NCBI GenBank assembly: GCA_050292235.1
Contig: JBNKLG010000015.1
Location: forward strand, 1 to 39,281
From: JBNKLG01 sp050292235
GTDB lineage: Bacteria; Pseudomonadota; Gammaproteobacteria; Chromatiales; Chromatiaceae
DNA: 39,281 bases
Direction: 5' to 3'
Below the pieces are notes generated by a model. It was not told where the DNA came from, ran no database searches, and was given only the letters and a program-made list of their open reading frames with translations. How positions within the stretch are numbered: the stretch's first letter is position 1; every line of letters starts with the position of its first letter. The position numbers and the translations under genes are program-made. Positions 25,151 through 33,083 of this stretch are shown piece after piece.

Positions 25151-26173
25151 ATGGAGATGAAAGAGGCCATAGACCGGGTGGTGCGGCGTGAGAATCTGAA
25201 CGAGGCCGAGATGGGCGAGGTGATGCGCCTGGTCATGACTGGCGGGGCGACTTCGGCCCAGATTGGCGGTTTTTTGATCGGTCTGCGTATGAAAGGCGAA
25301 ACGGTGGATGAGATCAGCTCCGCCGCCCGTGTCATGCGCGAACTGGCCAGTCCGGTCACTCTTTCTCCTGAATATTTGGTGGATACCTGCGGCACTGGGG
25401 GAGATGCTTCAGGACTGTTCAATGTCTCTACCGCCAATGCCTTTGTCTGTGCGGCAGGGGGTGCTCGGGTGGCCAAGCATGGCAATCGCTCCATCTCCTC
25501 CAAATCCGGTAGTGCTGATGTGCTCGAAGCCGCCGGGGTGCGTTTGGATCTGACACCAGAACAGGTGGCTATCTGTGTGGAGAAAATTGGCGTGGGCTTC
25601 ATGTTTGCCCCGGCCCATCACGGTGCCATGAAGCATGCCATTGGCCCACGCAAAGAGATGGGCGTGCGTACCCTGTTCAACCTTTTAGGGCCACTGACCA
25701 ATCCGGCCGGGGTGCCGAATCAGGTATTGGGCGTCTTTTCTGCAGACTGGCTAGAACCGATAGCTGAGGCTTTGGCACGGCTGGGTTCCCGTCATGTGCT
25801 GGTGGTGCATAGCCAGGATGGCATGGATGAGATCAGCATCGGGGCGCCAACGGAGGTGGCTGAGATGCAGAATGGCCAGGTGCGGCGTTACCGTATTTGT
25901 CCCGAAGATTTTGGTATGACGACATCGGATGTCACTCCTTTGCGGGTAGACAATGCCGAAGCGAGTCTGCATTTGATCCATTCGGCGCTGGAGAATCAGC
26001 CCGGCCCGGCGCGCGATATCGTTTGCCTGAATGCAGGCGCTGCGCTTTATGCTGCAGGTGTGACGGAGAGCCTGGCGGCTGGTGTTTTCAGGGCCGACGA
26101 GATCATTGCCAGCGGCGCTGCCCGCCATAAGCTGGATGAGTTGGCAGCTTTGACCCAATCTTTTTTCTCTTAA
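25151..26173 (+). CDS. trpD: Anthranilate phosphoribosyltransferase
   Basis: Joins anthranilate and PRPP in tryptophan synthesis. 340 residues, normal. Family motifs: VDTCGTGGDASGLFNVSTA (PRPP loop), AKHGNRSISSKSGSADVLEA, GFMFAPAHHGAMKHAIGPRK and TLFNLLGPLTNPAG. trpC does not follow; proC does. Its ATG follows trpG by two bases. A 19-base gap separates it from proC. Confidence 0.96.
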   Translation: MEMKEAIDRVVRRENLNEAEMGEVMRLVMTGGATSAQIGGFLIGLRMKGETVDEISSAARVMRELASPVTLSPEYLVDTCGTGGDASGLFNVSTANAFVCAAGGARVAKHGNRSISSKSGSADVLEAAGVRLDLTPEQVAICVEKIGVGFMFAPAHHGAMKHAIGPRKEMGVRTLFNLLGPLTNPAGVPNQVLGVFSADWLEPIAEALARLGSRHVLVVHSQDGMDEISIGAPTEVAEMQNGQVRRYRICPEDFGMTTSDVTPLRVDNAEASLHLIHSALENQPGPARDIVCLNAGAALYAAGVTESLAAGVFRADEIIASGAARHKLDELAALTQSFFS

Positions 26174-26192
26174 ATTATCTTGAGTTGAATCT

Positions 26193-27026
26193 ATGAATCC
26201 ATCGACACCCATTGCCTTTATTGGTGGCGGCAATATGACCATCAGCCTTATTGGAGGTCTCCTGGCCAACGGTCACGAAGCGAATGCCATTTGGGTAGGC
26301 GAGCCAGATGCGGCCAAGGGCCAGGCGTTGGTCGAACGCTTTCAGATTCGTCATGTGACGGAAAATGCGACTGCCGTTGCTGAGGCTGAGGCTGTGGTGT
26401 TGGCGGTTAAGCCTCAGGTGCTTGAGTGTGTCTCTCGGGGAATAGCACCAGCGATACAGGCCCATAAACCGCTGGTGATCTCTATTGCTGCCGGGGTGCG
26501 GGAGGCGCAGATCGATCAGTGGCTGGGTGGTGGCGTGGCGCTGGTAAGAACCATGCCCAACACGCCAGCTTTGGTTCAGTCTGGTGCCACGGCGCTGCAT
26601 GCAAATGCTGGTGTCTCTCAGGCTCAGGCCGATTTGGCGGAGTCCATTCTGCGGGCGGTGGGCATTATCCAGTGGGTGGCCGAGGAGTTTCTATTGGATA
26701 CGGTGACGGCCCTTTCCGGTAGTGGCCCGGCCTACTTTTTTTTGGTGATGGAAATTCTGGAGCAGCGGGCGGTAGAGTTGGGTTTGCCCGAGGAGACGGC
26801 CCGGCTGCTGACGCTGCAAACCGCTCTGGGCGCGGCTCGTATGGCCTTGGAGAGCAGCGAGCCGGTGAGTCTGTTGCGCCAACAGGTCACCTCCCCAGGT
26901 GGTACGACTGAGCGAGCTATTGGCTGTCTGGAGGCGGGTGGACTGCGTGATCTCCTGGCGGAGGCAGTGAGCCAAGCGCAACAGCGATCGATTGAATTGT
27001 CCGAAACGCTTGAAGGGGGCGACTGA
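26193..27026 (+). CDS. proC: Pyrroline-5-carboxylate reductase
   Basis: Last step of proline synthesis: NAD(P)H-dependent reduction of pyrroline-5-carboxylate. 277 residues. Rossmann start IAFIGGGNMTISLIGGLLAN, then VLAVKPQVLECV, VRTMPNTPALVQSGATALHA, the dimerisation and substrate block DTVTALSGSGPAYFFLVMEI, and QVTSPGGTTERAIGCLEAGG. It overlaps yggT by one base, a common gammaproteobacterial arrangement. Confidence 0.96.
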   Translation: MNPSTPIAFIGGGNMTISLIGGLLANGHEANAIWVGEPDAAKGQALVERFQIRHVTENATAVAEAEAVVLAVKPQVLECVSRGIAPAIQAHKPLVISIAAGVREAQIDQWLGGGVALVRTMPNTPALVQSGATALHANAGVSQAQADLAESILRAVGIIQWVAEEFLLDTVTALSGSGPAYFFLVMEILEQRAVELGLPEETARLLTLQTALGAARMALESSEPVSLLRQQVTSPGGTTERAIGCLEAGGLRDLLAEAVSQAQQRSIELSETLEGGD

Positions 27027-27604
27027 TGGGCACGGAATACTACATCAATCCCCTGATCTTTTTGGTTCGAACTCTGTTCGGACTCTATATCCTGGTGGTG
27101 ATGTTGCGCCTATTGTTTCAGATGGTGCGGGCCAGTTTTCATAATCCTTTGTCGCAATTGATCGTCAAGGTGACTCATCCCCTGTTGCGACCGTTGCGCC
27201 GGGTGATTCCTCCCGTCGGCAAGCTGGACACCGCCTCTTTGGTATTGGCTTGGCTGCTGCAAAGTCTGGAGCTGGCCCTGGTGCTTTTTATTCTGGTTGG
27301 CGGTTTCTCACCCCTGGTCTTTGTGTGGGCGATTCCGGCCTTGGTGGAGCTGACACTGTTTATTTTTCTGTTCGCCATTTTCATCCAGGCCCTACTGAGC
27401 TGGGTCAATCCCGATCCCTACCATCCCATGTCCCAGTTGCTGAACCAGGTCACCGCACCAGTGCTCAATCCCATTCGCCGCTGGTTGCCAATGTCGGGTG
27501 GCATGGATTTTTCGCCCATGGTGGCAGGAATTGGCCTTTACCTACTCTATATGCTGCTGATGCCGCCGCTTAGGTTATTAACAAACATGCCGAAAATCTT
27601 GTAA
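27026..27604 (+). CDS. YggT-family integral membrane protein
   Basis: A 192-residue inner-membrane protein made of two related halves, each with paired hydrophobic helices around a basic LLRPLRRVIPP or VLNPIRRWLPM turn, as in the YggT family. First half NPLSQLIVKVTHPLLRPLRR; second half HPMSQLLNQVTAPVLNPIRR. Members are found beside proC and are loosely tied to osmotic or division-related membrane functions; mechanism unknown. Start overlaps the proC stop. Confidence 0.92.
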   Translation: MGTEYYINPLIFLVRTLFGLYILVVMLRLLFQMVRASFHNPLSQLIVKVTHPLLRPLRRVIPPVGKLDTASLVLAWLLQSLELALVLFILVGGFSPLVFVWAIPALVELTLFIFLFAIFIQALLSWVNPDPYHPMSQLLNQVTAPVLNPIRRWLPMSGGMDFSPMVAGIGLYLLYMLLMPPLRLLTNMPKIL

Positions 27605-27606
27605 AT

Positions 27607-27915
27607 ATGCCATGTTTGCTACAATGGGATGATAAGGACTTGCGACTTTGGGTTCGCGTGCAGACCCGTGCCTCCAAAGATGAGATTCTTGGGCCTCAAG
27701 GTGAGGCCATTCGTGTCCGAATTCGGGCAGCGCCGGTGGATGGAAAGGCCAATCGCCACCTGCAAAAGATGATGGCCAAGGCTTTTGCTGTACCGCAGAG
27801 TCAGGTGTTGATTGAACAGGGCGTATCGTCGCCCAGCAAACGCATCCGTATCTGTTCGCCAAGGCGATTGCCCGAGCCCTTGCGGCCTTTGCTAGAGGAA
27901 TTACGGGATGTCTAG
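27607..27915 (+). CDS. DUF167 (YggU) family protein
   Basis: A 102-residue small cytoplasmic protein of the DUF167/YggU family of unknown biochemical role. Family signature: LRVWVQTRASKDEI-type strand (here LRLWVRVQTRASKDEILGPQ), then IRVRIRAAPVDGKANRHLQK, then PQSQVLIEQGVSSPSKRIRI. Follows yggT with 2 bases between and overlaps the next gene by 8 bases. Confidence 0.92.
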   Translation: MPCLLQWDDKDLRLWVRVQTRASKDEILGPQGEAIRVRIRAAPVDGKANRHLQKMMAKAFAVPQSQVLIEQGVSSPSKRIRICSPRRLPEPLRPLLEELRDV

Positions 27916-29896
27916 CCAGTTATTGGAGGAAAGGCTTGATGATTTCAATGGCTGGTGCGAAGACCTGCGCAAGCTGTTGGTGGATTACTATGCCTGGCTG
28001 AAGAAGCAGGATCTGTTGTCGCCCCATGCGGAAGAGAAGCTCCGCTCTGCTGTGCTGGCGCTCAACACCAATGATCTGACCATTGTCGTCATTGCTGAGT
28101 CCTCGCGTGGCAAGACCCACCTGATCAACGCCATCTTCTTTGCCGATTTCGGTTTTGAATTGTTGCCCTCTTCTGCGGGGCGAACCACCATGTGCCCTGT
28201 AGAGATCTTCTACGATCATGAGAGTGATGGCCCTTATCTCAAAGCGTTACCGCTGGAGACCCTGGACAGCTCCAATACCCTCTCCAGTTTTAAGCAGGAT
28301 GAGAGCAAATGGCACCATTTTGCGCTCGACTTTGAGCAGCCAGAGGCCTTGCATGAGGTGCTGTCTGAGGTCTGCAAGACTCAGCGCATTCCTATAGCAA
28401 AGGCACGTGCCTACGGTTTTGATGTCCAGTTGGCAGAAGAGCACGGTGACGAGGATGTCGAGGTGCCCAAGTGGCGCCATGTCCAGATCAGCTTTTCCCA
28501 TTCGCTGCTTTGGGGTGGGTTGCGGGTCATCGATACCCCTGGATTCAATACCGTGGGTAGCGAGCCTGAACTCATCTTCAACCTTTTGCCTTCAGCGCAT
28601 GCTGTGCTCTTTTTGCTGGGGGCGGACGTTGGTGCCACCAGTAGCGATATGTCTGCCTGGAACGATTATGTCCGTGCCTACCAGGACCATGATCGCACCC
28701 GTGTGATTGTGGCTTTGAACAAGATCGATACCCTTTGGGGTGGCTTGCAGGATGAGGAAGAGATTTCTCTAACGATTGAGTCTCAGAAAAAATCGACTGC
28801 AAAGCTGCTGGACGTTCCATTGGAACACGTTTATGCCGTCTCAGCGCAAAAGGCTTTGGTGGCCAAGGTCAACAACGATGATGATTTGCTTAACCGCAGT
28901 GGCCTGTTGGAACTGGAGGCCTTTCTTTCTGAAGATTTGTTGGCCGTGAAAAGGGAAGTGCTGATGGAGTCTGTTGCCGGCGATTTCCAAGAGATGCTCA
29001 GTGACAGCATCGGTCTTTTTCAAACCAAGCGGGATGAGTTGCAAAAACAGCGGGAAGAGCTGGGGAGTCTCTCTTCTGAAAGCCAAGAGATGATTCTGCA
29101 AATGCTGGAGGAGACCAAACGGTTGAAGCAGGATCATCGTCGTCGTGTGACGACCTTTGTAGCAGGGCAAAAGGCGCTGAGTGATAAGTCAGATACCTTG
29201 GCCCGTGCCGTGGATCTCGGTGGGATAGAGCGGATGATTGACCGGGCTCAGGAGAAGATGCGCAACAGCTGGACCAGTGGCGGTGTGCGTAAGGATATGC
29301 TCCATCTGTTTGATCAGTTGAATACGCGTCTGGACCTGATTACCCAGTTGGTGGATGATTGTTTCAGGATGGTGCGCGTTATCTATCAGCGCTTTGAAAC
29401 CGATCAGGATCTTCATATAGAACAGCCACGCTTCTTTTCCACCCAGAAATATCGGGATCGTTTGAATCAATTGAGTCAGGAGGCAGAATCTTTCCACAAC
29501 AGTGGCTCCTTTGCCCTGTTATCGGGCAAAAATAACGTTATTTTCCGGCTCATTACAGAGCTGGTGAATCAGACTCGGTTGATTTTTGTGGATATTGCCA
29601 AGGAAGCCCAGGGCAAGTGGTTGTTGATGGCGCTGGAACCGGTCAAATATCGCATTCGCGATCATCGTGATTTGCTGAATCGGAAAAGCATGGATCTCAA
29701 ACAGCTGGTTGAGTCACGCAGTACCATTGGAGAGCATCTGCAGGAGTTGGATAATGATATTGATGCCCTCGATCTGGATCTGCGTCGTCTGCGTCGTATC
29801 CAACAGGCATTGACGGAGCTGCTGCATTCAAAGCCAAAGCCGATGGAAAAGGGTGATAACGTGGTGCCTTTTGCCAAGCCGACTCAGGCTATATAG
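27908..29896 (+). CDS. Dynamin-like GTPase
   Basis: A 662-residue bacterial dynamin-family protein. GTPase landmarks: G1 ESSRGKTHLINAIFF with Gly68-Lys69-Thr70; the switch region LLPSSAGRTTMCPVEI; G3 VIDTPGFNTVG with Asp209; G4 VALNKIDTLWGG with Asn271. About 300 residues of long helices and coiled coil follow (QTKRDELQKQREELGSL and beyond), as expected for a stalk, and the tail is basic and polar. No membrane-spanning helix is obvious, so any membrane contact would be peripheral. Bacterial dynamins remodel or repair membranes and some act in phage defence; none of these roles can be assigned here. Co-translated with yggU by overlap. Confidence 0.85.
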   Translation: MSSQLLEERLDDFNGWCEDLRKLLVDYYAWLKKQDLLSPHAEEKLRSAVLALNTNDLTIVVIAESSRGKTHLINAIFFADFGFELLPSSAGRTTMCPVEIFYDHESDGPYLKALPLETLDSSNTLSSFKQDESKWHHFALDFEQPEALHEVLSEVCKTQRIPIAKARAYGFDVQLAEEHGDEDVEVPKWRHVQISFSHSLLWGGLRVIDTPGFNTVGSEPELIFNLLPSAHAVLFLLGADVGATSSDMSAWNDYVRAYQDHDRTRVIVALNKIDTLWGGLQDEEEISLTIESQKKSTAKLLDVPLEHVYAVSAQKALVAKVNNDDDLLNRSGLLELEAFLSEDLLAVKREVLMESVAGDFQEMLSDSIGLFQTKRDELQKQREELGSLSSESQEMILQMLEETKRLKQDHRRRVTTFVAGQKALSDKSDTLARAVDLGGIERMIDRAQEKMRNSWTSGGVRKDMLHLFDQLNTRLDLITQLVDDCFRMVRVIYQRFETDQDLHIEQPRFFSTQKYRDRLNQLSQEAESFHNSGSFALLSGKNNVIFRLITELVNQTRLIFVDIAKEAQGKWLLMALEPVKYRIRDHRDLLNRKSMDLKQLVESRSTIGEHLQELDNDIDALDLDLRRLRRIQQALTELLHSKPKPMEKGDNVVPFAKPTQAI

Positions 29897-29909
29897 TTTG
29901 TTGTTATCA

Positions 29910-30350
29910 ATGAGAAAATTTCCACACTTGCTATTTGGTTTGCTGTTGTCTTTAGTTTTGCCCGCTCAGGCAGAGAACAGCACTCAGGCCGGTGATTATG
30001 TGATTCATCATAATGCTCTGGTTACCACGTTTCTCTCACCCCAGATGACCAAGCTTTATGGCATCACCCGGAGTGGAAATCGCGGCATGATCAACATCAG
30101 TGTCGTCAGGGGCGAGCCGGGAAAGTTGGGTAAGCCGGTAGCGGCTGAGGTGGAAGCGGAGCTTAAGCGTTTGAATGGGCAGGAAGAGTCCATTGCTCTC
30201 AAAGAGATTCGAGAGGGTGGAGCCATCTATTACATCGGCATCTTCGGTGTGGTTCATGGGGAATTCGTGCGCTTTACTCTGGACGTGCGTCCGGAAGGCG
30301 CTGACCACTTTTATCCGGCCAGCTTTTCTCAGGAATTTTTTAACCAGTAA
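29910..30350 (+). CDS. DUF4426 domain periplasmic protein
   Basis: A 146-residue exported protein. I use the ATG at 29910, which starts a signal peptide (MRKFPHLLFGLLLSLVLPAQA, cleavage near 21); upstream in-frame codons overlap the dynamin gene and lack that signal. The mature domain fits DUF4426: GDYVIHHNALVTTFLSPQMT, RSGNRGMINISVVRGEPGK and VVHGEFVRFTLDVRPEG. Function unknown. Last gene before the terminator at 30349-30374. Confidence 0.82.
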   Translation: MRKFPHLLFGLLLSLVLPAQAENSTQAGDYVIHHNALVTTFLSPQMTKLYGITRSGNRGMINISVVRGEPGKLGKPVAAEVEAELKRLNGQEESIALKEIREGGAIYYIGIFGVVHGEFVRFTLDVRPEGADHFYPASFSQEFFNQ

Positions 30351-30374
30351 AAAACCGCCATTTGGCGGTTTTTT
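30349..30374. terminator. Strong bidirectional intrinsic terminator
   Basis: AAAAAACCGCCA (30349-30360) and TGGCGGTTTTTT (30363-30374) form a stem with U-tracts on both strands. It closes the trpG-to-DUF4426 operon on the plus strand and the rpmB-rpmG operon on the minus strand. Confidence 0.93.
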
Positions 30375-30399
30375 ATGGCTCTATGCGCAAAGCAAAGGT

Positions 30400-30567
30400 C
30401 TATTTGATTTTGCTTTCCTTATAGATGACATGCTGGCGAATCTTGGGATCAAACTTCTTGATCTCCATCTTATTCGGCATGTTGCGCTTGTTTTTGGTTG
30501 TGGTGTAGAAGTGACCGGTTCCGGCACTGGATACCAGTTTGATCTTGTCTCGTGCAGATTTTGCCAT
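30400..30567 (-). CDS. rpmG: 50S ribosomal protein L33
   Basis: A 55-residue basic ribosomal protein, too short for a usual ORF cut-off. Reads MAKSARDKIKLVSSAGTGHF, then YTTTKNKRNMPNKMEIKKFD, then PKIRQHVIYKESKIK. This is the gammaproteobacterial L33 without the zinc-binding cysteine pairs (C- form). It follows rpmB by 11 bases with an AGGAG ribosome site, the standard rpmB-rpmG pair. Confidence 0.97.
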   Translation of the reverse strand: MAKSARDKIKLVSSAGTGHFYTTTKNKRNMPNKMEIKKFDPKIRQHVIYKESKIK

Positions 30568-30578
30568 GACTGTTCTCC

Positions 30579-30815
30579 TTAGACCTTCTCACCGCGGGCA
30601 CGGATTTCGGTCAAAATGGTGTCGATACCTTTTTTATCGATAATGCGCAGGCCCTTGGCGGATACGCGCAGGCGTACCCAGCGGCTTTCGCTCTCTACCC
30701 AAAACCGATGGTAGTGCAGGTTGGGCAGGAAGCGCCGACGTGTTTTGTTATGGGCATGGGAAACATTGTTGCCAACCACTGGTCGTTTTCCCGTTACCTG
30801 GCATACTTGAGACAT
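30579..30815 (-). CDS. rpmB: 50S ribosomal protein L28
   Basis: A 78-residue large-subunit protein. The real start is the ATG at 30815 (MSQVCQVTGKRPVVGNNVSH), matching the family N-terminus; a longer in-frame reading to 30956 is non-coding promoter sequence. It continues AHNKTRRRFLPNLHYHRFWV and ends EIRARGEKV. The N-terminal Cys is single, so no zinc site. First gene of rpmB-rpmG, and its promoter should lie in ~30816-30990. Confidence 0.97.
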   Translation of the reverse strand: MSQVCQVTGKRPVVGNNVSHAHNKTRRRFLPNLHYHRFWVESESRWVRLRVSAKGLRIIDKKGIDTILTEIRARGEKV

Positions 30816-30994
30816 GATCTTGTCCTCGATACTGCTGCTTGCGTTTTTTTGAAAAGGGTTAGTGGCCAGCAGTGAAGCGAGTGCATCTGCTCTCGCGATT
30901 CGGTTTCTGGCCACGGAAAAGGCGCAATTTATACCAGATTGGCCGGGTGAAGGCAAAGGGTTTCTGTTTCTGGGTGGCGGGTAATCTTTAAATT

Positions 30995-31669
30995 TTAAAG
31001 TTGTCCGCGCTCTGCCAGGGAGACTACCTCTGAATCACCCACGATGAAATGATCCAGCAGCGGGATATCCATCAGCGCCAGGGCGTCCCGCAATCGTCGG
31101 GTGATCTGAAGATCGGCCTGACTGGGCTCGGAGACCCCGGAGGGGTGATTATGCGCGACGATCAGAGCTGCAGCATTCAGTGTTAATGCCTGACGTACGA
31201 CCTCCCTGGGATGAACGGCAGAACCATCGATAGTGCCCTGGAACAGAATGAGATCACGAATGACACGATGGCGGCTGTCCAGAAAAAGGCCCAGAAAAAC
31301 CTCGTTGGGCGATTCTCGGATACGGGCGCGAAGATATTGGCGTACGCTTTCCGGTGAATCGAAAATACTTCCACGGCTGAGATTTTCCTGCAGAAAACGT
31401 CGGCTCATTTCCAGGCAGGCCTGGAGCTGGGTAAATTTGGCAATCCCCAATCCATGACATTGGCAAAACTGCTTTTGATCAGCGGCTAAGAGGGCGCGCA
31501 ATCCCCCAAAGTGATCCAGCAGTTCTCTGGCGAGATCGACGGCTGATTTTCCTGTGACCCCTGTGCGTAAAAAGATGGCCAATAGTTCGGCATCTGAGAG
31601 GGCTGATGCGCTCCGTTGCAACATCTTTTCCCTAGGACGTTCACTGGCTGGCCAGTCGCTGATTGCCAT
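30995..31669 (-). CDS. radC: RadC/YeeS-family JAMM-domain protein
   Basis: A 224-residue cytoplasmic protein of the RadC family. Start at 31669 (MAISDWPASERPREKMLQRS) has a strong AAGGAGGAAAT site; the longer frame to 31699 is not needed. A helix-hairpin-helix-like N-terminal region is followed by a JAMM/MPN metal site: a Glu-containing strand (SPNEVFLGLFLDSRHRVI) and IVAHNHPSGVSEPSQADLQI with the HxH...D ligands. The name refers to an old radiation phenotype; a real repair role is disputed. Diverges from coaBC, as in many gammaproteobacteria. Confidence 0.93.
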   Translation of the reverse strand: MAISDWPASERPREKMLQRSASALSDAELLAIFLRTGVTGKSAVDLARELLDHFGGLRALLAADQKQFCQCHGLGIAKFTQLQACLEMSRRFLQENLSRGSIFDSPESVRQYLRARIRESPNEVFLGLFLDSRHRVIRDLILFQGTIDGSAVHPREVVRQALTLNAAALIVAHNHPSGVSEPSQADLQITRRLRDALALMDIPLLDHFIVGDSEVVSLAERGQL

Positions 31670-31727
31670 ATTTCCTCCTTGAATACCGTCGAAGAGCATC
31701 GTTATTGGTAAATTTGGGCAGATCAGA

Positions 31728-31748
31728 CATGATCAGCAAGCGATCATG
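31728..31748. promoter_or_regulatory. Perfect inverted repeat in the radC-coaBC promoter region
   Basis: CATGATC (31728-31734) and GATCATG (31742-31748) are perfect reverse complements with a 7-base spacer, centred in the ~100-base gap between radC and coaBC. It could be an operator for a dimeric regulator; both arms contain GATC. No regulator is identified. Confidence 0.45.
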
Positions 31749-31772
31749 CCCGTTTAAGGTTAAAGTAGCAGA

Positions 31773-32996
31773 ATGGGAAGAAAAAAACGGGTCTTACTGG
31801 GGGTTTCAGCAAGTATTGCTGCCTATAAAGCAGCCGAGCTGACCCGTCTGTTGGTCTCTGCAGGCCATGACGTGCGTGTGGTGATGACGCCATCGGCTAC
31901 GCATTTTGTGGCGCCTATGACCTTTCAGGCCTTGTCTGGTCACCCTGTGGCGCTAACCCTGTTGGATGGCGATCAGGAAGCTTCCATGGGTCATGTGGCT
32001 CTGGCCCGTTGGGCAGATCTGGTGGTGATTGCGCCTGCCAGTGCCAATCTCTTGGCTGATCTGGCCGTTGGGCGAAGCGATCGATTGTTGACAGCCCTGG
32101 CTCTGGTAACCACAGCCCCCCTATGGCTTGCCCCGGCAATGAACAGCAGCATGTGGGCACATCCCGCTACCCGGGCGAATTGTGTGCTATTGGCTGAGCG
32201 AGGAGCGCGTTTTTTAGACCCTGGCACAGGGGGATTGGCTTGTGGTGAGCGTGGCGAAGGGCGCCTGTTGGCACCAGAACACATTATGCAGCGGCTTTTT
32301 GCCGAATCCGTTGGGCTGTTATCGGGCGTACGTGTATTACTCACCGCCGGCCCGACTCGAGAAGCGATTGATGCGGTACGCTATATCACTAATCGCAGCT
32401 CGGGAAAAATGGGGTATGCCCTGGCGAGAGCGATGGTTGCTGCCGGGGCGGAGGTTTGCCTGGTCAGTGGGCCGGTGAGTCTGCCACTGCCGGATTCAGT
32501 GGATCGCCTGCTGGTGGAGAGTGCTGGAGAGATGCACCAAGCCGTGATGATTCAGCTGGAGGTCTGGGCGCCACAAATCTTTGTGGCTTGCGCGGCGGTC
32601 AGTGATTATCGAATGGAAATCCCTATCGAGGGGAAGTTGGAAAAGAATCAGGAAAACCTGGATTTGCACCTGATTCGCAATGTGGACATTCTCACGGAAG
32701 TGGCGGCATTACCTCCTGGGAAACGCCCCTATTGTGTGGGTTTCGCCGCCGAGGCCAAAGAGGTCAATGAGCGTGGAGAGGCAAAGCGAAGGCGCAAAGG
32801 GGCTGATCTGATGGCAATCAATCGGGTAGGAGACATTCAGGGAGGATTTGATAGTGAAGAGAATGCGCTGCGTCTGTCCTGGGATCATGGTCATTGTGAT
32901 TTACCTATGATGCCCAAGGCCGATCTGGCGGAGCAGATGACGCAAGTCATTGCAGAACGATACATAGAAACCGTCGCTGCAGACCAGGATTCATGA
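31773..32996 (+). CDS. coaBC: Bifunctional phosphopantothenoylcysteine decarboxylase/synthetase
   Basis: Makes 4'-phosphopantetheine for coenzyme A in two steps: ligation of cysteine to phosphopantothenate (CoaB, C-terminal) and FMN-dependent decarboxylation (CoaC, N-terminal). 407 residues, normal. CoaC part: LLGVSASIAAYKAAELTRLL, MGHVALARWADLVVIAPASA and the signature PAMNSSMW. CoaB part: LLTAGPTREAIDAVRYITNR, SSGKMGYALARAM, then AACAAVSDYRM-type text and FAAEAKEVNERG with a Lys/Arg-rich nucleotide loop. In many relatives dut follows; here it does not. Confidence 0.96.
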   Translation: MGRKKRVLLGVSASIAAYKAAELTRLLVSAGHDVRVVMTPSATHFVAPMTFQALSGHPVALTLLDGDQEASMGHVALARWADLVVIAPASANLLADLAVGRSDRLLTALALVTTAPLWLAPAMNSSMWAHPATRANCVLLAERGARFLDPGTGGLACGERGEGRLLAPEHIMQRLFAESVGLLSGVRVLLTAGPTREAIDAVRYITNRSSGKMGYALARAMVAAGAEVCLVSGPVSLPLPDSVDRLLVESAGEMHQAVMIQLEVWAPQIFVACAAVSDYRMEIPIEGKLEKNQENLDLHLIRNVDILTEVAALPPGKRPYCVGFAAEAKEVNERGEAKRRRKGADLMAINRVGDIQGGFDSEENALRLSWDHGHCDLPMMPKADLAEQMTQVIAERYIETVAADQDS

Positions 32997-33083
32997 GTCC
33001 CTTTGTGGGCTTTATTGACAGATCCTTGCTAAGAGCCTCGGTGTTATCTAGCTTTGTTGCTGGTGGGTGAACGAAGGGGGACG

